The notes under the pieces: generated by a model
What the model was told of the DNA's origin: nothing
The model's input: the letters and a program-made list of their open reading frames with translations, nothing else
Databases searched by the model: none
From: Erythrobacter sp.
GTDB lineage: Bacteria; Pseudomonadota; Alphaproteobacteria; Sphingomonadales; Sphingomonadaceae
Assembly (NCBI RefSeq): GCF_024305245.1
Contig: NZ_JAMWYX010000002.1
Span: 320,264 to 384,263, forward strand
Direction: 5' to 3'
DNA: 64,000 nucleotides
Shown: positions 45,215 to 54,662 of the stretch, one piece after another
Numbering within the stretch: the stretch's first letter is position 1
How the letters are laid out: each line of letters starts with the position of its first letter
Position numbers and translations under genes: made by a program

Positions 45215-46615
45215 TCACCCTGCGTAGCGGGCGCGGATCGCGTGCCACGAAGCGCGCAGGCCCAGCCCGCGTCCGCCGCGCGACCGGCCAGGGCGCGGCG
45301 ACGGGTTCCAGGCGAAGGTATCGAAGTGCACCCAGTCGATCTCCTCGCCCACGAACCGGTCGAGGAACAGCCCCGCCACGCTCGCCCCGGCGTAGGGATT
45401 GGACGAAGCATTGACCATGTCCGCAATGTCGGATGACAGGTATTCGCGGTAAGCCTCGGGCAGGGGCAGTCGCCACGGGGCATCATCATGCGCCTTGCCC
45501 GCTGCCAGAAACTCCTCGGCCGTGTCGTCGGATCGCGCCATCATCGCGGGCAGATCGGGGCCGAGCGCCACCCGCGCTGCGCCCGTCAGCGTCGCGAAAT
45601 CGACGATCAGATCGGGCTCCTCCTCGCTCGCGCGGGTCAGCGCATCGCCCAGGATCAGCCGACCTTCGGCATCGGTGTTGTGAATCTCGATGGTCAGCCC
45701 CTTGCGGCTGGAAAGCACATCGCCGGGGCGGAAAGACGCGCCCGACACCGCGTTTTCGACCGCCGGGATCAGCAGGTGCAGCCGCACCTTCAGCCGCGCG
45801 CCCATGATCAGGCCCGCCAGCGCCAGCGCGTGCGCCGCGCCGCCCATGTCCTTCTTCATCAGCCGCATTCCCGATGACGGCTTCATGTCCAGCCCGCCGC
45901 TGTCGAAGCACACGCCCTTGCCGACCACCGCCAGCACCGGATGCGCCGGATCGCCCCAGGTCAGATGCATCAGCCGCGGCGCATGGTGGCGGGCGGCGGC
46001 GCGGCCGACCGCGTGCACCATCGGATAGCCCTGCTCCAGCGCATCGCCGCGCACGACAGTGAGTTCGGCCTTGTGCTCCTTGGCCAGCTTTTCGCATTCG
46101 GCCTCCAGTGCGGCTGGGCCCATATCTTCGGCAGGCGTATTGACCAGATCGCGTACCAGCAATTCCGCCTCAGCCTCGGCGATGGCAGCGTCGATCGGGC
46201 CGACCTGCGTGGTCAGTAGCACGCGCGGCCCCTGCGCCCCCCTCCCGCCGGAGTTGTCCTCGCTGCGGTAGCGGTTGAAGCGGTACTGCCCGGTGATCCA
46301 CCCGAACATCGCGGGGCCGGGTTCCGCATTGGCGAGCCGATAGGTGCCTTCGGGCAGGTCTTCGGCCAGTTTGGCAAGGCACCAACTCGACAGGCTTTCG
46401 GGATCGGCGACCCCGCCCACTGCGAACCATGCATCTCCGTCGGGCACGATCCCGACCTGATAACCGCCACCTTCGAATTTCTGCGCGGCAAGACTGGCGC
46501 GCTGGCCTGCGGAAAGGGTTTTGGCGAAGTCGGGAAAGCCATCCTTGTTGACGAGGTGGATGGCAATCGCGTCAGCTCCGCGGTCGGGCTGGATCAGGGC
46601 ATTTGGCTTGGTCAT
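45215..46615 (-). CDS. M17 leucyl aminopeptidase family protein
   Basis: Cytoplasmic two-metal exopeptidase of 466 residues. The M17 signature NTDAEGRLILGD and the metal-binding block GKGVCFDSGGLDMKPSSGMRLMKKDMGGAAH, including the catalytic Lys, are intact. The N-terminal domain is short and divergent, as in PepB-like forms. It diverges from map. Confidence 0.9.
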   Translation of the reverse strand: MTKPNALIQPDRGADAIAIHLVNKDGFPDFAKTLSAGQRASLAAQKFEGGGYQVGIVPDGDAWFAVGGVADPESLSSWCLAKLAEDLPEGTYRLANAEPGPAMFGWITGQYRFNRYRSEDNSGGRGAQGPRVLLTTQVGPIDAAIAEAEAELLVRDLVNTPAEDMGPAALEAECEKLAKEHKAELTVVRGDALEQGYPMVHAVGRAAARHHAPRLMHLTWGDPAHPVLAVVGKGVCFDSGGLDMKPSSGMRLMKKDMGGAAHALALAGLIMGARLKVRLHLLIPAVENAVSGASFRPGDVLSSRKGLTIEIHNTDAEGRLILGDALTRASEEEPDLIVDFATLTGAARVALGPDLPAMMARSDDTAEEFLAAGKAHDDAPWRLPLPEAYREYLSSDIADMVNASSNPYAGASVAGLFLDRFVGEEIDWVHFDTFAWNPSPRPGRSRGGRGLGLRASWHAIRARYAG

Positions 46616-46727
46616 GCGCGTTCCATAATCGCCAAGGCAGGCTTGTCACCACAAAGATTCGCCCGGCAGAGCGCCCGATGGCCCGCGAAAAGTAGCAATC
46701 TGCCCGCATCGTCGCTATGTGGCGGGG

Positions 46728-47555
46728 ATGCACGAATACCAACTCGTTGACGGCGCTGAGACCGTCTACCGCGACGGCACCATCAAACTGCATGGTCCCG
46801 AAGGCTTTGAAGCGATGCGCAAGGCAGGGCGGCTGGCGGCCGAAATCCTCGATGCCTGCGCCGACATGGTGAAGCCGGGGGTGACAACCGGCGCATTGGA
46901 CGATGCGATCCGTGGGATGATGCTGGATGCCGGCGCGGTGCCTGCGACACTGGGCTATCGCGGCTATGCGCACAGCTCCTGCATCTCGATCAACCATGTG
47001 ATCTGCCACGGTATTCCGGGCGACAAGGCGTTGAAGGAGGGGGACATCCTCAACATTGACGTGACCCCGCTGGTCGATGGCTGGCACGGCGATACGTCGC
47101 GGATGTTCTTTGCAGGCGAGCCGCCGTTGAAGGCGCGCAAGCTGGTAGAAGTGACTTACGAATGTCTGATGCTCGGCATCGCCGCCGCGCAGCCCGGTGC
47201 GCGGCTGGGCAATATCGGCGCGGCGATCGAGGCGCATGCAAACCAGTTCCGCTACGGCGTGGTGCGCGAGTTTTGCGGGCATGGCCTGGGCCGTTTGTTC
47301 CACGACGCCCCCGAAGTGGTCCATGCCGCCAAGGCCGGAACCGGGCCGGAATTGAAGCCGGGGATGTTCTTCACCATCGAACCGATGATCAACCTCGGCA
47401 AGCCCTGGGCGAAGGTGCTGGGCGACGGCTGGACTGCGGTGACACGCGACAAGTCGCTGAGCGCGCAGTTCGAACATTCGATTGCGATCACCGAAACGGG
47501 CAACGAGATTTTCACCAAGAGCCCGACTGGGCGGGATTGCCCGCCTTACATGTAA
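46728..47555 (+). CDS. map: Methionine aminopeptidase type I
   Basis: Removes the initiator Met from new proteins. The sequence shows SINHVICHGIPGDKALKEGDILNIDVTPLVDGWHGDTSRMF with two Asp metal ligands, then FCGHGLGRLFHDAPEV with the metal His, and FTIEPMI with the Glu. I start at ATG 46728 (MHEYQLVDGAETV); the track GTG is three codons upstream. A long inverted repeat follows within 5 bp of the stop. Confidence 0.95.
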   Translation: MHEYQLVDGAETVYRDGTIKLHGPEGFEAMRKAGRLAAEILDACADMVKPGVTTGALDDAIRGMMLDAGAVPATLGYRGYAHSSCISINHVICHGIPGDKALKEGDILNIDVTPLVDGWHGDTSRMFFAGEPPLKARKLVEVTYECLMLGIAAAQPGARLGNIGAAIEAHANQFRYGVVREFCGHGLGRLFHDAPEVVHAAKAGTGPELKPGMFFTIEPMINLGKPWAKVLGDGWTAVTRDKSLSAQFEHSIAITETGNEIFTKSPTGRDCPPYM

Positions 47556-47559
47556 TCCT

Positions 47560-47663
47560 CGTCATTGCGAGGAGCCGGAGGCGACGCGGCAATCCATGGA
47601 CTGCCGCTGCGTTTGGTTGCGAGCTTAGGCCATGGATTGCTTCGCCTGCGGCTCGCAATGACG
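47560..47663. repeat. Long inverted repeat (CGTCATTGCGAG type)
   Basis: Left arm runs from CGTCATTGCGAGGAGCCGG to GCAATCCATGG (47560-47599), and the right arm is its near-complement from CCATGGATTGCTTCG to CTCGCAATGACG (47630-47663), around a 30-base centre. This type of sequence is a common dispersed repeat in proteobacterial genomes. It lies between convergent genes and could also stop transcription both ways. Confidence 0.85.
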
Positions 47664-47685
47664 AAGATGGATTGAGGTTACTGCC

Positions 47686-48132
47686 TCAAGCCTGACCATT
47701 GCACCAAGCAGCGATTAGTTTGTCATGGGCGAGATCATATTCCGCGTGGACGACCACACAGCCCCCATCAATAACAGGCTTCGGTATCTTGTCAGGGCTG
47801 GTCCAAATTGTCTTGGCTTCCGCGCAGGTGGCCTCAGCCTCGCTGCACCGGTATTGGTGAAAATAGAGAGCCCGAATGCGACCGTCTGAGCTTTCAGTGT
47901 AATACCGCGTATATTCGCCCACCATGATCTCGGGCAGAGCCTGCGAGACCGCCCTTTCGATTCTCACGGCGAGAGCTTGGCGTTCCTCAACCCCGATTTG
48001 AACAGGCTCGCCTTCGGACCCATTCCGGGCGGAGAGGGCAGTTCTTTCATCCTCCGTCGAGGGTAGGGCTTCGCTGTCAGGGGCGCTGCATGAGGCGAGC
48101 GCTGCGACTCCCATAAATGCCACTAAGCGCAT
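47686..48132 (-). CDS. Putative lipoprotein
   Basis: 148 residues with a signal and lipobox (MRLVAFMGVAALASCSAPDS). Cysteines at RCSEAEATCAEAK, GGCVVV and AAWCNG suggest periplasmic disulfides. No family recognised. It lies 10 bp downstream of the membrane-protein gene below. Confidence 0.65.
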   Translation of the reverse strand: MRLVAFMGVAALASCSAPDSEALPSTEDERTALSARNGSEGEPVQIGVEERQALAVRIERAVSQALPEIMVGEYTRYYTESSDGRIRALYFHQYRCSEAEATCAEAKTIWTSPDKIPKPVIDGGCVVVHAEYDLAHDKLIAAWCNGQA

Positions 48133-48142
48133 CGCACCCTCC

Positions 48143-48805
48143 TCACAAAAACCACACCGCCAGCACCCCGACCATCACCAGCACCACCGCGACCGAAAAC
48201 CCCAGCATCGCCAGCACCGGCCGCGTCACGCGCCCATGCAGCACCCAATCATACGCGCAGGCAATTGCAATCGTGATCGGCGGCTGCACCGCGATGGCGA
48301 CCGGATCGGGCAGGCCCAGCACCTGCACCACGCGGGCATAGGCGGGGGTCATCAGCGCCAGCGTCGCGATAAGCATGGCCTGCCGGTGCGCGGCGATGTC
48401 GCGGCTGCGGGCGAAGTGCAGGGCGGCGAAATAGAGCGGGATGAAGGTCACGAAGGCGGCCAGATTCACCACCGTCACCTCCGGACGGCCGAGTTCCTGC
48501 CCGATGCGCCATGATATCACCGATCCGCTCACCAATATCGCGGCCACCAGCGCGATTGAGGCGCGGCCCGTGGCCCGGTGCGCGGCCAGTTTGAACCGCG
48601 CGGCGAGGATGCTCTGGCTCGCGAGCAGGCCCAGCCATGCGATCATGCTCACTGCATGGAACACCACGAGCGGCGTGTAGCGGGCCTGCACTTCAGGGTG
48701 AGCGACCGCCTTCAGCGCAAAGGCAAACAAGGTGAAGCCCAGCAGCCCCAGCGCGATATTGCCCATCAATGTGTTGGCTCTGACGTGGCTTTCTGGCGCT
48801 CTCAC
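48143..48805 (-). CDS. Multi-span membrane protein with conserved His
   Basis: 220 residues, about six or seven spans, with His residues in VVFHAVSMIAW, AAHRATGR and AAHRQAMLIATLALMTPAYAR. The pattern recalls small heme-binding or DUF2306-like membrane proteins but no firm match can be given. Its GTG start overlaps the ccmB stop by one base, so it is co-expressed with the heme exporter genes. Confidence 0.65.
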   Translation of the reverse strand: MRAPESHVRANTLMGNIALGLLGFTLFAFALKAVAHPEVQARYTPLVVFHAVSMIAWLGLLASQSILAARFKLAAHRATGRASIALVAAILVSGSVISWRIGQELGRPEVTVVNLAAFVTFIPLYFAALHFARSRDIAAHRQAMLIATLALMTPAYARVVQVLGLPDPVAIAVQPPITIAIACAYDWVLHGRVTRPVLAMLGFSVAVVLVMVGVLAVWFL

Positions 48806-49455
48806 TAATTCTCCCTTGCCGCCCGGATTGCGGCTCCGGCGGCAAACGGAGCGAGTGCCACCAGCGCGAGGCTTATGGCTGCAACGAAGCCGAGGCTGAC
48901 GGGATCCTGACGGGCGAGCGCGCCGGCACCGAAAATCAGGATTGGCAGGGCGAGCGGGATTAGCAGCAGGCCCGAAAGCGCCGCGCCTGCGCGCAAGCTG
49001 GCGGTGAGCGCGGCGATGATCAACCCGATTGCCGCCAGCCCCGGCGTGCCTGAGATCAGGCCCAGCAGCAGGATCTGGAACGTCTCACCCTCGATCTTGA
49101 GCAGCGCGGCGGCCGGGAACGTCGCCAGCACCAGCGGCGGACCGAAGCTGAGCCAGTGGGCGATCAGGCGCACCGCCATCATCGCCTCCTCCGCCATGCC
49201 GCGCAGCTTCAACTGGTCGAAGAAACCCAGTTCGATGTCGCGCGCCACCAGCTTTTCCAGCGGAAGGATCGCCGCGAGCAGCGCCGCGATCCACACCACG
49301 CCGCCGCCTGTGCGGGCCATCAGGTTGGCATCCGGCCCGACCGCGAAGGGGAACAGCATGGCGACCGCGACGAAGAACACGACGGGCAGCGCGGCTCCGC
49401 TGCCGGTGAAGGGGAAGAACTGCGCCAGATCGCGGCGGAGCAGGGCGGCGATCAT
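48805..49455 (-). CDS. ccmB: Heme exporter protein CcmB
   Basis: Membrane subunit of the CcmAB transporter needed for cytochrome c maturation (release of holo-CcmE). Six spans in 216 residues. It begins MIAALLRRDLAQFFPFTGSGAALPVVFFV, and LVARDIELGFFDQLKLRGMAEEAM is the conserved cytoplasmic loop. It overlaps ccmA by four bases. Confidence 0.92.
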   Translation of the reverse strand: MIAALLRRDLAQFFPFTGSGAALPVVFFVAVAMLFPFAVGPDANLMARTGGGVVWIAALLAAILPLEKLVARDIELGFFDQLKLRGMAEEAMMAVRLIAHWLSFGPPLVLATFPAAALLKIEGETFQILLLGLISGTPGLAAIGLIIAALTASLRAGAALSGLLLIPLALPILIFGAGALARQDPVSLGFVAAISLALVALAPFAAGAAIRAAREN

Positions 49456-50057
49456 GCCTCGGCCTCCGAAGGCGCGAAGTCCTCGATCGCGAACGCGGTC
49501 ATATCCGGCACATCAAGCGGTTGGTGCGAGGCGATCAGGGCGATCCCGCCGTCCGCGCAATGCTCCTGCACGAGTTCGCTGACCAGCGCCTGCGATGCGG
49601 TGTCGAGGCCGGACAGCGGCTCGTCGAGCAACCACACCGGCGCAGCCTGACCCAGCATCCGGGCGAGTGCGGCGCGTTTCTTCTGCCCGGTCGAAAGGTA
49701 GCGCACCGGCACTTCGGCCAGCGCCTCCAGCCTTAGCCGCGCCATGATCGCCTGCCCTCCGGCAGCGCCGTCCAGACCGAACCAGAAGGCCAGCGCCCGG
49801 CCCAGCGGCAGGTCGGGATCGAGGCCCGGACGTTCATCGAGCAAGGCCAGCGCGCCTGTGTGCCTCACTTCGCCCGCGTATGGTGTGGTGAAGCCCGCCA
49901 GCGCCCGGATCAGCGTGGTCTTGCCCGCGCCGTTCGCCCCCGTCACATGGCACGCGGCGCCCGCTTCCAGTGTAAACGTCAGCCGACGGAATAGCAGCCG
50001 GTCGCCCCGGCGGCAGGCCAGATCATGCGCTGACAGGGCGGGGGACAAGGCTTGCAT
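49452..50057 (-). CDS. ccmA: Heme exporter ATP-binding protein CcmA
   Basis: ABC ATPase of 201 residues: Walker A GANGAGKTTLIRALAG, signature LSTGQKKRAALARML (as usual for CcmA), Walker B VWLLDEPLSGLD. Partners with CcmB immediately downstream. Confidence 0.94.
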   Translation of the reverse strand: MQALSPALSAHDLACRRGDRLLFRRLTFTLEAGAACHVTGANGAGKTTLIRALAGFTTPYAGEVRHTGALALLDERPGLDPDLPLGRALAFWFGLDGAAGGQAIMARLRLEALAEVPVRYLSTGQKKRAALARMLGQAAPVWLLDEPLSGLDTASQALVSELVQEHCADGGIALIASHQPLDVPDMTAFAIEDFAPSEAEA

Positions 50058-50121
50058 TGGGCTGCAGCGTTAGGGAAAAGGGTCAGCGCAAACAAGCGAC
50101 CACGATCAAGGAGTGCCCGTC

Positions 50122-50421
50122 ATGTCCGTCCCCGAACTCGACGCCGATGAAATCAAGCAATTGCTCGCCGATCACCCGGCGTGGGAACTGGCGCGCGCAG
50201 GCAAGGCGATCACCCGCACGTTCCAGTTCAAGGATTTCTCTGAAGCCTGGGGCTTCATGAACCGCGTTGCCCTGCTGGCCGAGGCGCAGGATCACCACCC
50301 CGAATGGTTCAACGTCTATGCCAAGGTCGAGATCACGCTGACCACGCATGATGCAGGCGCAAGCGGCGGACTGTCGCAGCGCGATGCCAAACTGGCGCGG
50401 GCGATTGATGGAATTGAGTAG
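50122..50421 (+). CDS. phhB: 4a-hydroxytetrahydrobiopterin dehydratase
   Basis: Pterin-4-alpha-carbinolamine dehydratase, which recycles the pterin cofactor of phenylalanine hydroxylase. The signature [27 protein letters not shown]-like block is present. The ATG at 50122 is preferred because AAGGAG lies 9 bases upstream; the track GTG at 50113 touches that site. Confidence 0.92.
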   Translation: MSVPELDADEIKQLLADHPAWELARAGKAITRTFQFKDFSEAWGFMNRVALLAEAQDHHPEWFNVYAKVEITLTTHDAGASGGLSQRDAKLARAIDGIE

Positions 50422-50436
50422 GCTTAGGAATGCACC

Positions 50437-50527
50437 AACGGCCCGAAGGGCCGCAAGGCCGACCGGCCGCCCGCAGCGACGCGGCCGTCAGGCCGCATGA
50501 GCGAGGATTTCCCACGCCGGAGGGCGT
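50437..50527 (-). repeat. Dispersed hairpin-rich intergenic repeat, copy 2
   Basis: Reverse-complement relative of the 3237-3330 element. On the minus strand it reads ACGCC-CTCC-GGCGT, then GAAATCCTCGCTCATGCG, then GCGGCC-TGAC-GGCCGC, then GCGGGCGGCCGGTCGGCCTT. The stem base pair A-T of copy 1 is G-C here, and the 17-mer is single. It lies between the convergent phhB and SDR genes. Confidence 0.85.
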
Positions 50528-50542
50528 GCGGACAAAAAATGC

Positions 50543-51349
50543 CTACCGCCCCAGCGGCCCCTGGCTCCCGCGCAGTTGCTTGCGCACCTTGCCGGGCATC
50601 CAGCGCTTGGCGAAGGCCATCGATTTCGAGGTTTTGCCGACGAAATAATCCAGCTTGTCGCCGTGAACCGCATCCCACACCGCTTTGGCGACTTCCTCGA
50701 CCGGCGTGATTTCCAGCCCGGCGGCGCGCACCCGGTCGCGAATCTGTTCGTTCGATTTGCGGTTGCCGGTGCCGTCGAGCAGCGGGGTTTCGATGAAGCT
50801 CGGACACACTGATGCGACGGTGATCTTGTCGCCCGCCCATTCGGCATCGAGGCTTTCCGACACGGCGCGCACCCCGAATTTGGTGGCGCAATAGACGCTC
50901 ATGCCGGCGGACCCGGCGATCCCGGCGGCGCTGGCGATGTTGATCAATGCCGATCCCGGCGCGCTCGCCTTGAGATAGGGGTAGGCCGCCTGCGCGCCGT
51001 ACAGCACGCCCTTCAGATTGATGTCGAGGCAGCGGTCGATCTCTTCGGGGTCAAGCTCGTGCAGCGATCCGCCGGTGCCGATCCCGGCATTGTTGATCAC
51101 CGCATCGATCCGCGATCCGGCGGCGGTGTGGAACGCCGCCAGCGCCTCGTCCCACGCCGCGCGGTCGCGCACGTCGAGCCGGTGCGAATATTTGAACCCG
51201 CCTTCGATCAGGCCGAGCGTGTCCTGCATCCCGGCTTCGTTGACATCGGCGATCCCGACAAACCAGCCGCGCTCCCCGAAATGGCGGGCGACCGCGCGCC
51301 CGATGCCGGACGCGCCGCCGGTGATGAAGATGCTGCGCCGTTCTGTCAT
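50543..51349 (-). CDS. Short-chain dehydrogenase/reductase
   Basis: 268-residue classical SDR with cofactor motif ITGGASGIGRAVARHFG, NNAG (VINNAGIGTGG), and the catalytic Ser and YCATKFGV. DVNEAG after the second strand favours NAD(H). The C-terminus is longer than usual and basic (RWMPGKVRKQLRGSQG). Substrate unknown. Confidence 0.87.
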   Translation of the reverse strand: MTERRSIFITGGASGIGRAVARHFGERGWFVGIADVNEAGMQDTLGLIEGGFKYSHRLDVRDRAAWDEALAAFHTAAGSRIDAVINNAGIGTGGSLHELDPEEIDRCLDINLKGVLYGAQAAYPYLKASAPGSALINIASAAGIAGSAGMSVYCATKFGVRAVSESLDAEWAGDKITVASVCPSFIETPLLDGTGNRKSNEQIRDRVRAAGLEITPVEEVAKAVWDAVHGDKLDYFVGKTSKSMAFAKRWMPGKVRKQLRGSQGPLGR

Positions 51350-51433
51350 GTGATCCCCTCTCGATTGCTATTTGCAACCTGCTTAGGGGCGGATGCGGCG
51401 CTTGTCAGCAGGCAGAATGCGCGGCGGCCTGCA

Positions 51434-53512
51434 CTAACCGCCCAGCGCCGCTGTCAGCCCCTTCACGTGGTCTTCGCCCTCGACGATTTCGGCGCTCGAA
51501 GGCTCCAGCGCGTCCCCAAGCGGTTCGGCCCGGCCGCCGATGCATTCGGCGAGGAAATTTTCGGCGATGGCGTAGAAGGCGATGCTGTTTTCGGGACGGG
51601 CGAAACCGTGGCCTTCGTCAGGGTAAAGGACGTAGGTCACCGGAACCCCGGCCGATTTCATCGCATTCACGATCTGGTCGCTTTCGGCCTGCTTCACGCG
51701 CGGATCATTGGCGCCTTGCGCGATCAGCAGCGGCTTCACGATCTTGTCCGCCTTGTATAGCGGGCTGGCGGCGCGCAGCAGCGCAAGGCCTTCCTCTGTG
51801 TTCGGGTTGCCCATGCGTTCGTGGAACGTCTTGACCAGCGGAGCCCAGTAGGGCGGGATCGTCGACAGCAGGGTTTCAAGGTTCGAAGGGCCGACGATGT
51901 CCACCCCGCAGGCGAAGGCTTCGGGCGTGAAGGTGAGGCCCGCCAGCGTCGCATAGCCGCCGTATGATCCGCCCATGATGGCGACCTTGTCGGCCTGCGC
52001 GATGCCCTGATCGATCGCCCACTGGGTCGCGTCGATCAGGTCGTCATGCATCTTCAGACCCCACTGCTTGTTACCGGCATTGATGAAGTCCTTCCCGAAT
52101 CCGGTCGACCCGCGGAAATTGACGCTCAGCACCGCGTAGCCGCGATTGGCGAGCAGCTGGTGGGCGGAGTTGAAGCCATACCCGTCGCGCGCCCACGGCC
52201 CGCCATGCACCAGCAGCACCATCGGCACGGGCTTGTCCGGCTTGCCGTTGCCGTCCGCATCGCTGCCGGGCGGCAGAGTGAGGTAGGACGGCAGGATCAG
52301 ACCATCGCGGCTGGCGATTTCGACCGGATGCATCACTTGCAGCGGCATCCCTTCAAGTTCGGGGCGCGAGACATAGAACGGGGTCAGCGTGCTCGCCGCG
52401 CGATCATAGATGTAGGTCGCAACCGGCTTTGTCAGCGGGTCGTTCCAGACGATCCAAACGCTGTCGTCATCGGTGCGGCTGTTGACGCCGAAATCGCCGT
52501 CGAGCCGCTGATCCAGCCAATCGAGCGAGGCGCGGGTTTCGGGATCGGTCGCGGTCCACTCGGTGGTCAGGTAATTGACCGCATAGGCCTCGACCTCGCC
52601 GGTGACGGGATCGCGCAGGGTGCTGCCGATATCGGCCTTGTCGTTCTCGGCAATCAGCCGCCGTTCACCGGTTGCGGTGTCCTGCGCATACAGCGCGGCG
52701 GTGTTGCGATTACGGCTGTCGAGCCAGTAGAGCGTCGTGCCATCGGTGGTGTAACCGGCGGGCGCGGTGCTGAGCGAATCTTCCATTGCCGTGGTTTCAA
52801 ACGGGGTTTCCTCGACTGCGTTGTCGGTCACGCGGAAATAGTCGGTGCCACCCGCTTCGTTCTGCTGCATCGCCATGCGCAGCGTCAGACTGTCATCGGC
52901 CATGAACCCGGCATAGGCGTTGTTTTCCAGCACCAGTTCCAACTCGCCGGTGGTGATGTCGAGCAGGTAGACATCGTGCCACTGCGGATCGCGGTTGTTG
53001 AGGCCCAGCAGCAGTTTGTCCTTGATCGTGGTCGAGCCGCCGACCAGCTGCACGCGGGTGTTTTCGAACGGGGTCACGGTCGTTTCCGCGCCGCTGGTCA
53101 CATCGACGCGGTAGAGCAGGAAATTCTCGTCCCCGCCCTTGTCCTGAATGTACATTACCGCGCGCGAATCCGGCGACCAGAAATGCTGGCGGATCGGGCG
53201 GTCGGTTGCGTTGGTCATGGCGCGGGCGGCATCGGGGTTGTCGGCAGGCGCGACCCAGATGTTGAGCACGCCGTCCTTGGGGGCGAGCCAGCTCAACCAT
53301 TGACCGTCCGGGCTGATCTGGCCTGCCGCGCGGGTGGGATTTCCGAACAGTGCATCGCGCGGGATCAGGGGGGCGGATTGGGCTTGCGTGGTCATTGCGG
53401 CTCCGGCGGTGATGGCAGGGGAAGGTTCGGCGAAGGTCAGGCCCGGCAGCATCAGCGCAGCGGCAGCAGCGCCGCAGGCCAGCAGGCGGGCGAAACGTGT
53501 GGGACGGGGCAT
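51434..53512 (-). CDS. Exported S9-family prolyl-oligopeptidase-like peptidase
   Basis: 692 residues. Signal peptide (RFARLLACGAAAAALMLPGLTFA) and then a beta-propeller region (residues about 50-420). C-terminal alpha/beta-hydrolase: nucleophile GGSYGGYATLAG, acid GANDPRVKQAESD, His DEGHGFARPEN. The family cleaves short peptides, often dipeptides, in the periplasm. It is monocistronic. Confidence 0.9.
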   Translation of the reverse strand: MPRPTRFARLLACGAAAAALMLPGLTFAEPSPAITAGAAMTTQAQSAPLIPRDALFGNPTRAAGQISPDGQWLSWLAPKDGVLNIWVAPADNPDAARAMTNATDRPIRQHFWSPDSRAVMYIQDKGGDENFLLYRVDVTSGAETTVTPFENTRVQLVGGSTTIKDKLLLGLNNRDPQWHDVYLLDITTGELELVLENNAYAGFMADDSLTLRMAMQQNEAGGTDYFRVTDNAVEETPFETTAMEDSLSTAPAGYTTDGTTLYWLDSRNRNTAALYAQDTATGERRLIAENDKADIGSTLRDPVTGEVEAYAVNYLTTEWTATDPETRASLDWLDQRLDGDFGVNSRTDDDSVWIVWNDPLTKPVATYIYDRAASTLTPFYVSRPELEGMPLQVMHPVEIASRDGLILPSYLTLPPGSDADGNGKPDKPVPMVLLVHGGPWARDGYGFNSAHQLLANRGYAVLSVNFRGSTGFGKDFINAGNKQWGLKMHDDLIDATQWAIDQGIAQADKVAIMGGSYGGYATLAGLTFTPEAFACGVDIVGPSNLETLLSTIPPYWAPLVKTFHERMGNPNTEEGLALLRAASPLYKADKIVKPLLIAQGANDPRVKQAESDQIVNAMKSAGVPVTYVLYPDEGHGFARPENSIAFYAIAENFLAECIGGRAEPLGDALEPSSAEIVEGEDHVKGLTAALGG

Positions 53513-53595
53513 GGAGTCTCTCCTCTCCGGTGCATGTCTTTTTCTGTGTTATGCAGATAAGACACCGGCGGGGCGGGTGCAAGCAGCCTGTCGGA

Positions 53596-54213
53596 TCAAA
53601 GCGCCGGATTGGCGTAAAAATGCCACGTGAAGATCGCCATCGCCCCGCGCTGCGGCGACCACGGCTCGGCCAGCTTGCGGGTGGTTTTTTCAGCCGGACG
53701 TTCTTCGAGATCGAGCAGGCGTTTGACGCCTTCCTGCACGGCGAGGTCTCCGGCGGGCCAGATATCGGGGCGGCCTTCAGCGAACAGCAGGTAAATCTCT
53801 GCCGACCAGCGCCCGATGCCCTTGATCAGGGTGAGCAGGGCAATCGCTTCCTCGTCATCGGCGGGCAGATTGTCGAAATCGAGTTCGCCTGCGATCATCA
53901 ATTCGCACAGGGATCGCGCATAGCCCTGTTTCTGGCGCGATAATCCGCAGGCGCGCAGGGCATCATAATCGCGCGCCAGCAAGTCAGCGGGGGCAAAATC
54001 CGGGCCGAGTTCCGCCTCCAGCTTGGTCCACACCGATGCCGCCGAAGCGACCGAGACCTGCTGGCCGACAATGGTGCGCAGCAGCGTTTCGAAACCGGGC
54101 GCACGAATCCGCGCATCGGGATAGCCGACGCGGTCCAGCGCGCTGGCCAACTGCGGTTCGCGCAGCGCCAGCGCATCGAGGTCTTCACGCAATTTTTCCG
54201 CCGTCAGCCCCAC
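53596..54213 (-). CDS. DNA-3-methyladenine glycosylase II (AlkA/HhH-GPD)
   Basis: Base-excision glycosylase for alkylated purines. HhH motif LTLIKGIGRWSAEIYLLFA with the catalytic Asp in IWPAGDLAVQEGVKRLL. 205 residues from the GTG at 54213, preferred because AAGGA lies 8 bases upstream; an alternative GTG is at 54219 and the track start is too far upstream. It lacks the N-terminal AlkA domain, as many short bacterial forms do. Confidence 0.85.
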   Translation of the reverse strand: MGLTAEKLREDLDALALREPQLASALDRVGYPDARIRAPGFETLLRTIVGQQVSVASAASVWTKLEAELGPDFAPADLLARDYDALRACGLSRQKQGYARSLCELMIAGELDFDNLPADDEEAIALLTLIKGIGRWSAEIYLLFAEGRPDIWPAGDLAVQEGVKRLLDLEERPAEKTTRKLAEPWSPQRGAMAIFTWHFYANPAL

Positions 54214-54320
54214 TGTCACTTTCCTTAACTTGCCTTGATCCGCAGAGTGCCTTAGCAGCCGCGGTTGCACTCTCCCAGCGCATCCGATTGCGCCCAATAG
54301 CCGAAAAGGACACGTAGCCC

Positions 54321-54638
54321 ATGCCCAGACTGGTCGTCACCAATCGCGAAGGCGAAACCAGCGAGATCAGCGTCGATGAAGGCCTGACCGTGATGGAAGC
54401 GATCCGCGACAACGGGTTCGACGAACTGCTGGCGCTGTGCGGCGGGTGCTGTTCGTGCGCGACGTGTCACGTGCATGTCGATCCGGCCTTTGTCGACAAG
54501 CTGCCGAAAATGAGCGAGGACGAGGACGATCTGCTCGAATCCTCCGATCATCGTGAACCCACTTCGCGCCTGTCGTGTCAGGTTCCGCTGACCGCCGCGC
54601 TCGACGGGCTCCACATCACCATCGCTCCGGAAGATTGA
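54321..54638 (+). CDS. 2Fe-2S ferredoxin, adrenodoxin type
   Basis: 105-residue electron carrier. Cluster Cys in [16 protein letters not shown] (C-x5-C-x2-C) and RLSCQVPL; the acidic helix SEDEDDLLE is the reductase-docking surface. Likely serves a P450 or oxygenase, or Fe-S assembly. An additional Cys (CGGCC) lies between the ligands. Confidence 0.92.
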   Translation: MPRLVVTNREGETSEISVDEGLTVMEAIRDNGFDELLALCGGCCSCATCHVHVDPAFVDKLPKMSEDEDDLLESSDHREPTSRLSCQVPLTAALDGLHITIAPED

Positions 54639-54662
54639 TCGTCCGGCGCGGGAAACAGGCCG

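Noticed and set aside
45099-45476. 125-codon minus-strand ORF between pepB and the SH3 gene
   Set aside because: Mostly a shifted frame of the aminopeptidase C-terminus; not a catalytic C40 domain.
50424-50891. Minus-strand ORF over the repeat and SDR gene
   Set aside because: Combines the repeat with a wrong frame of the SDR gene.
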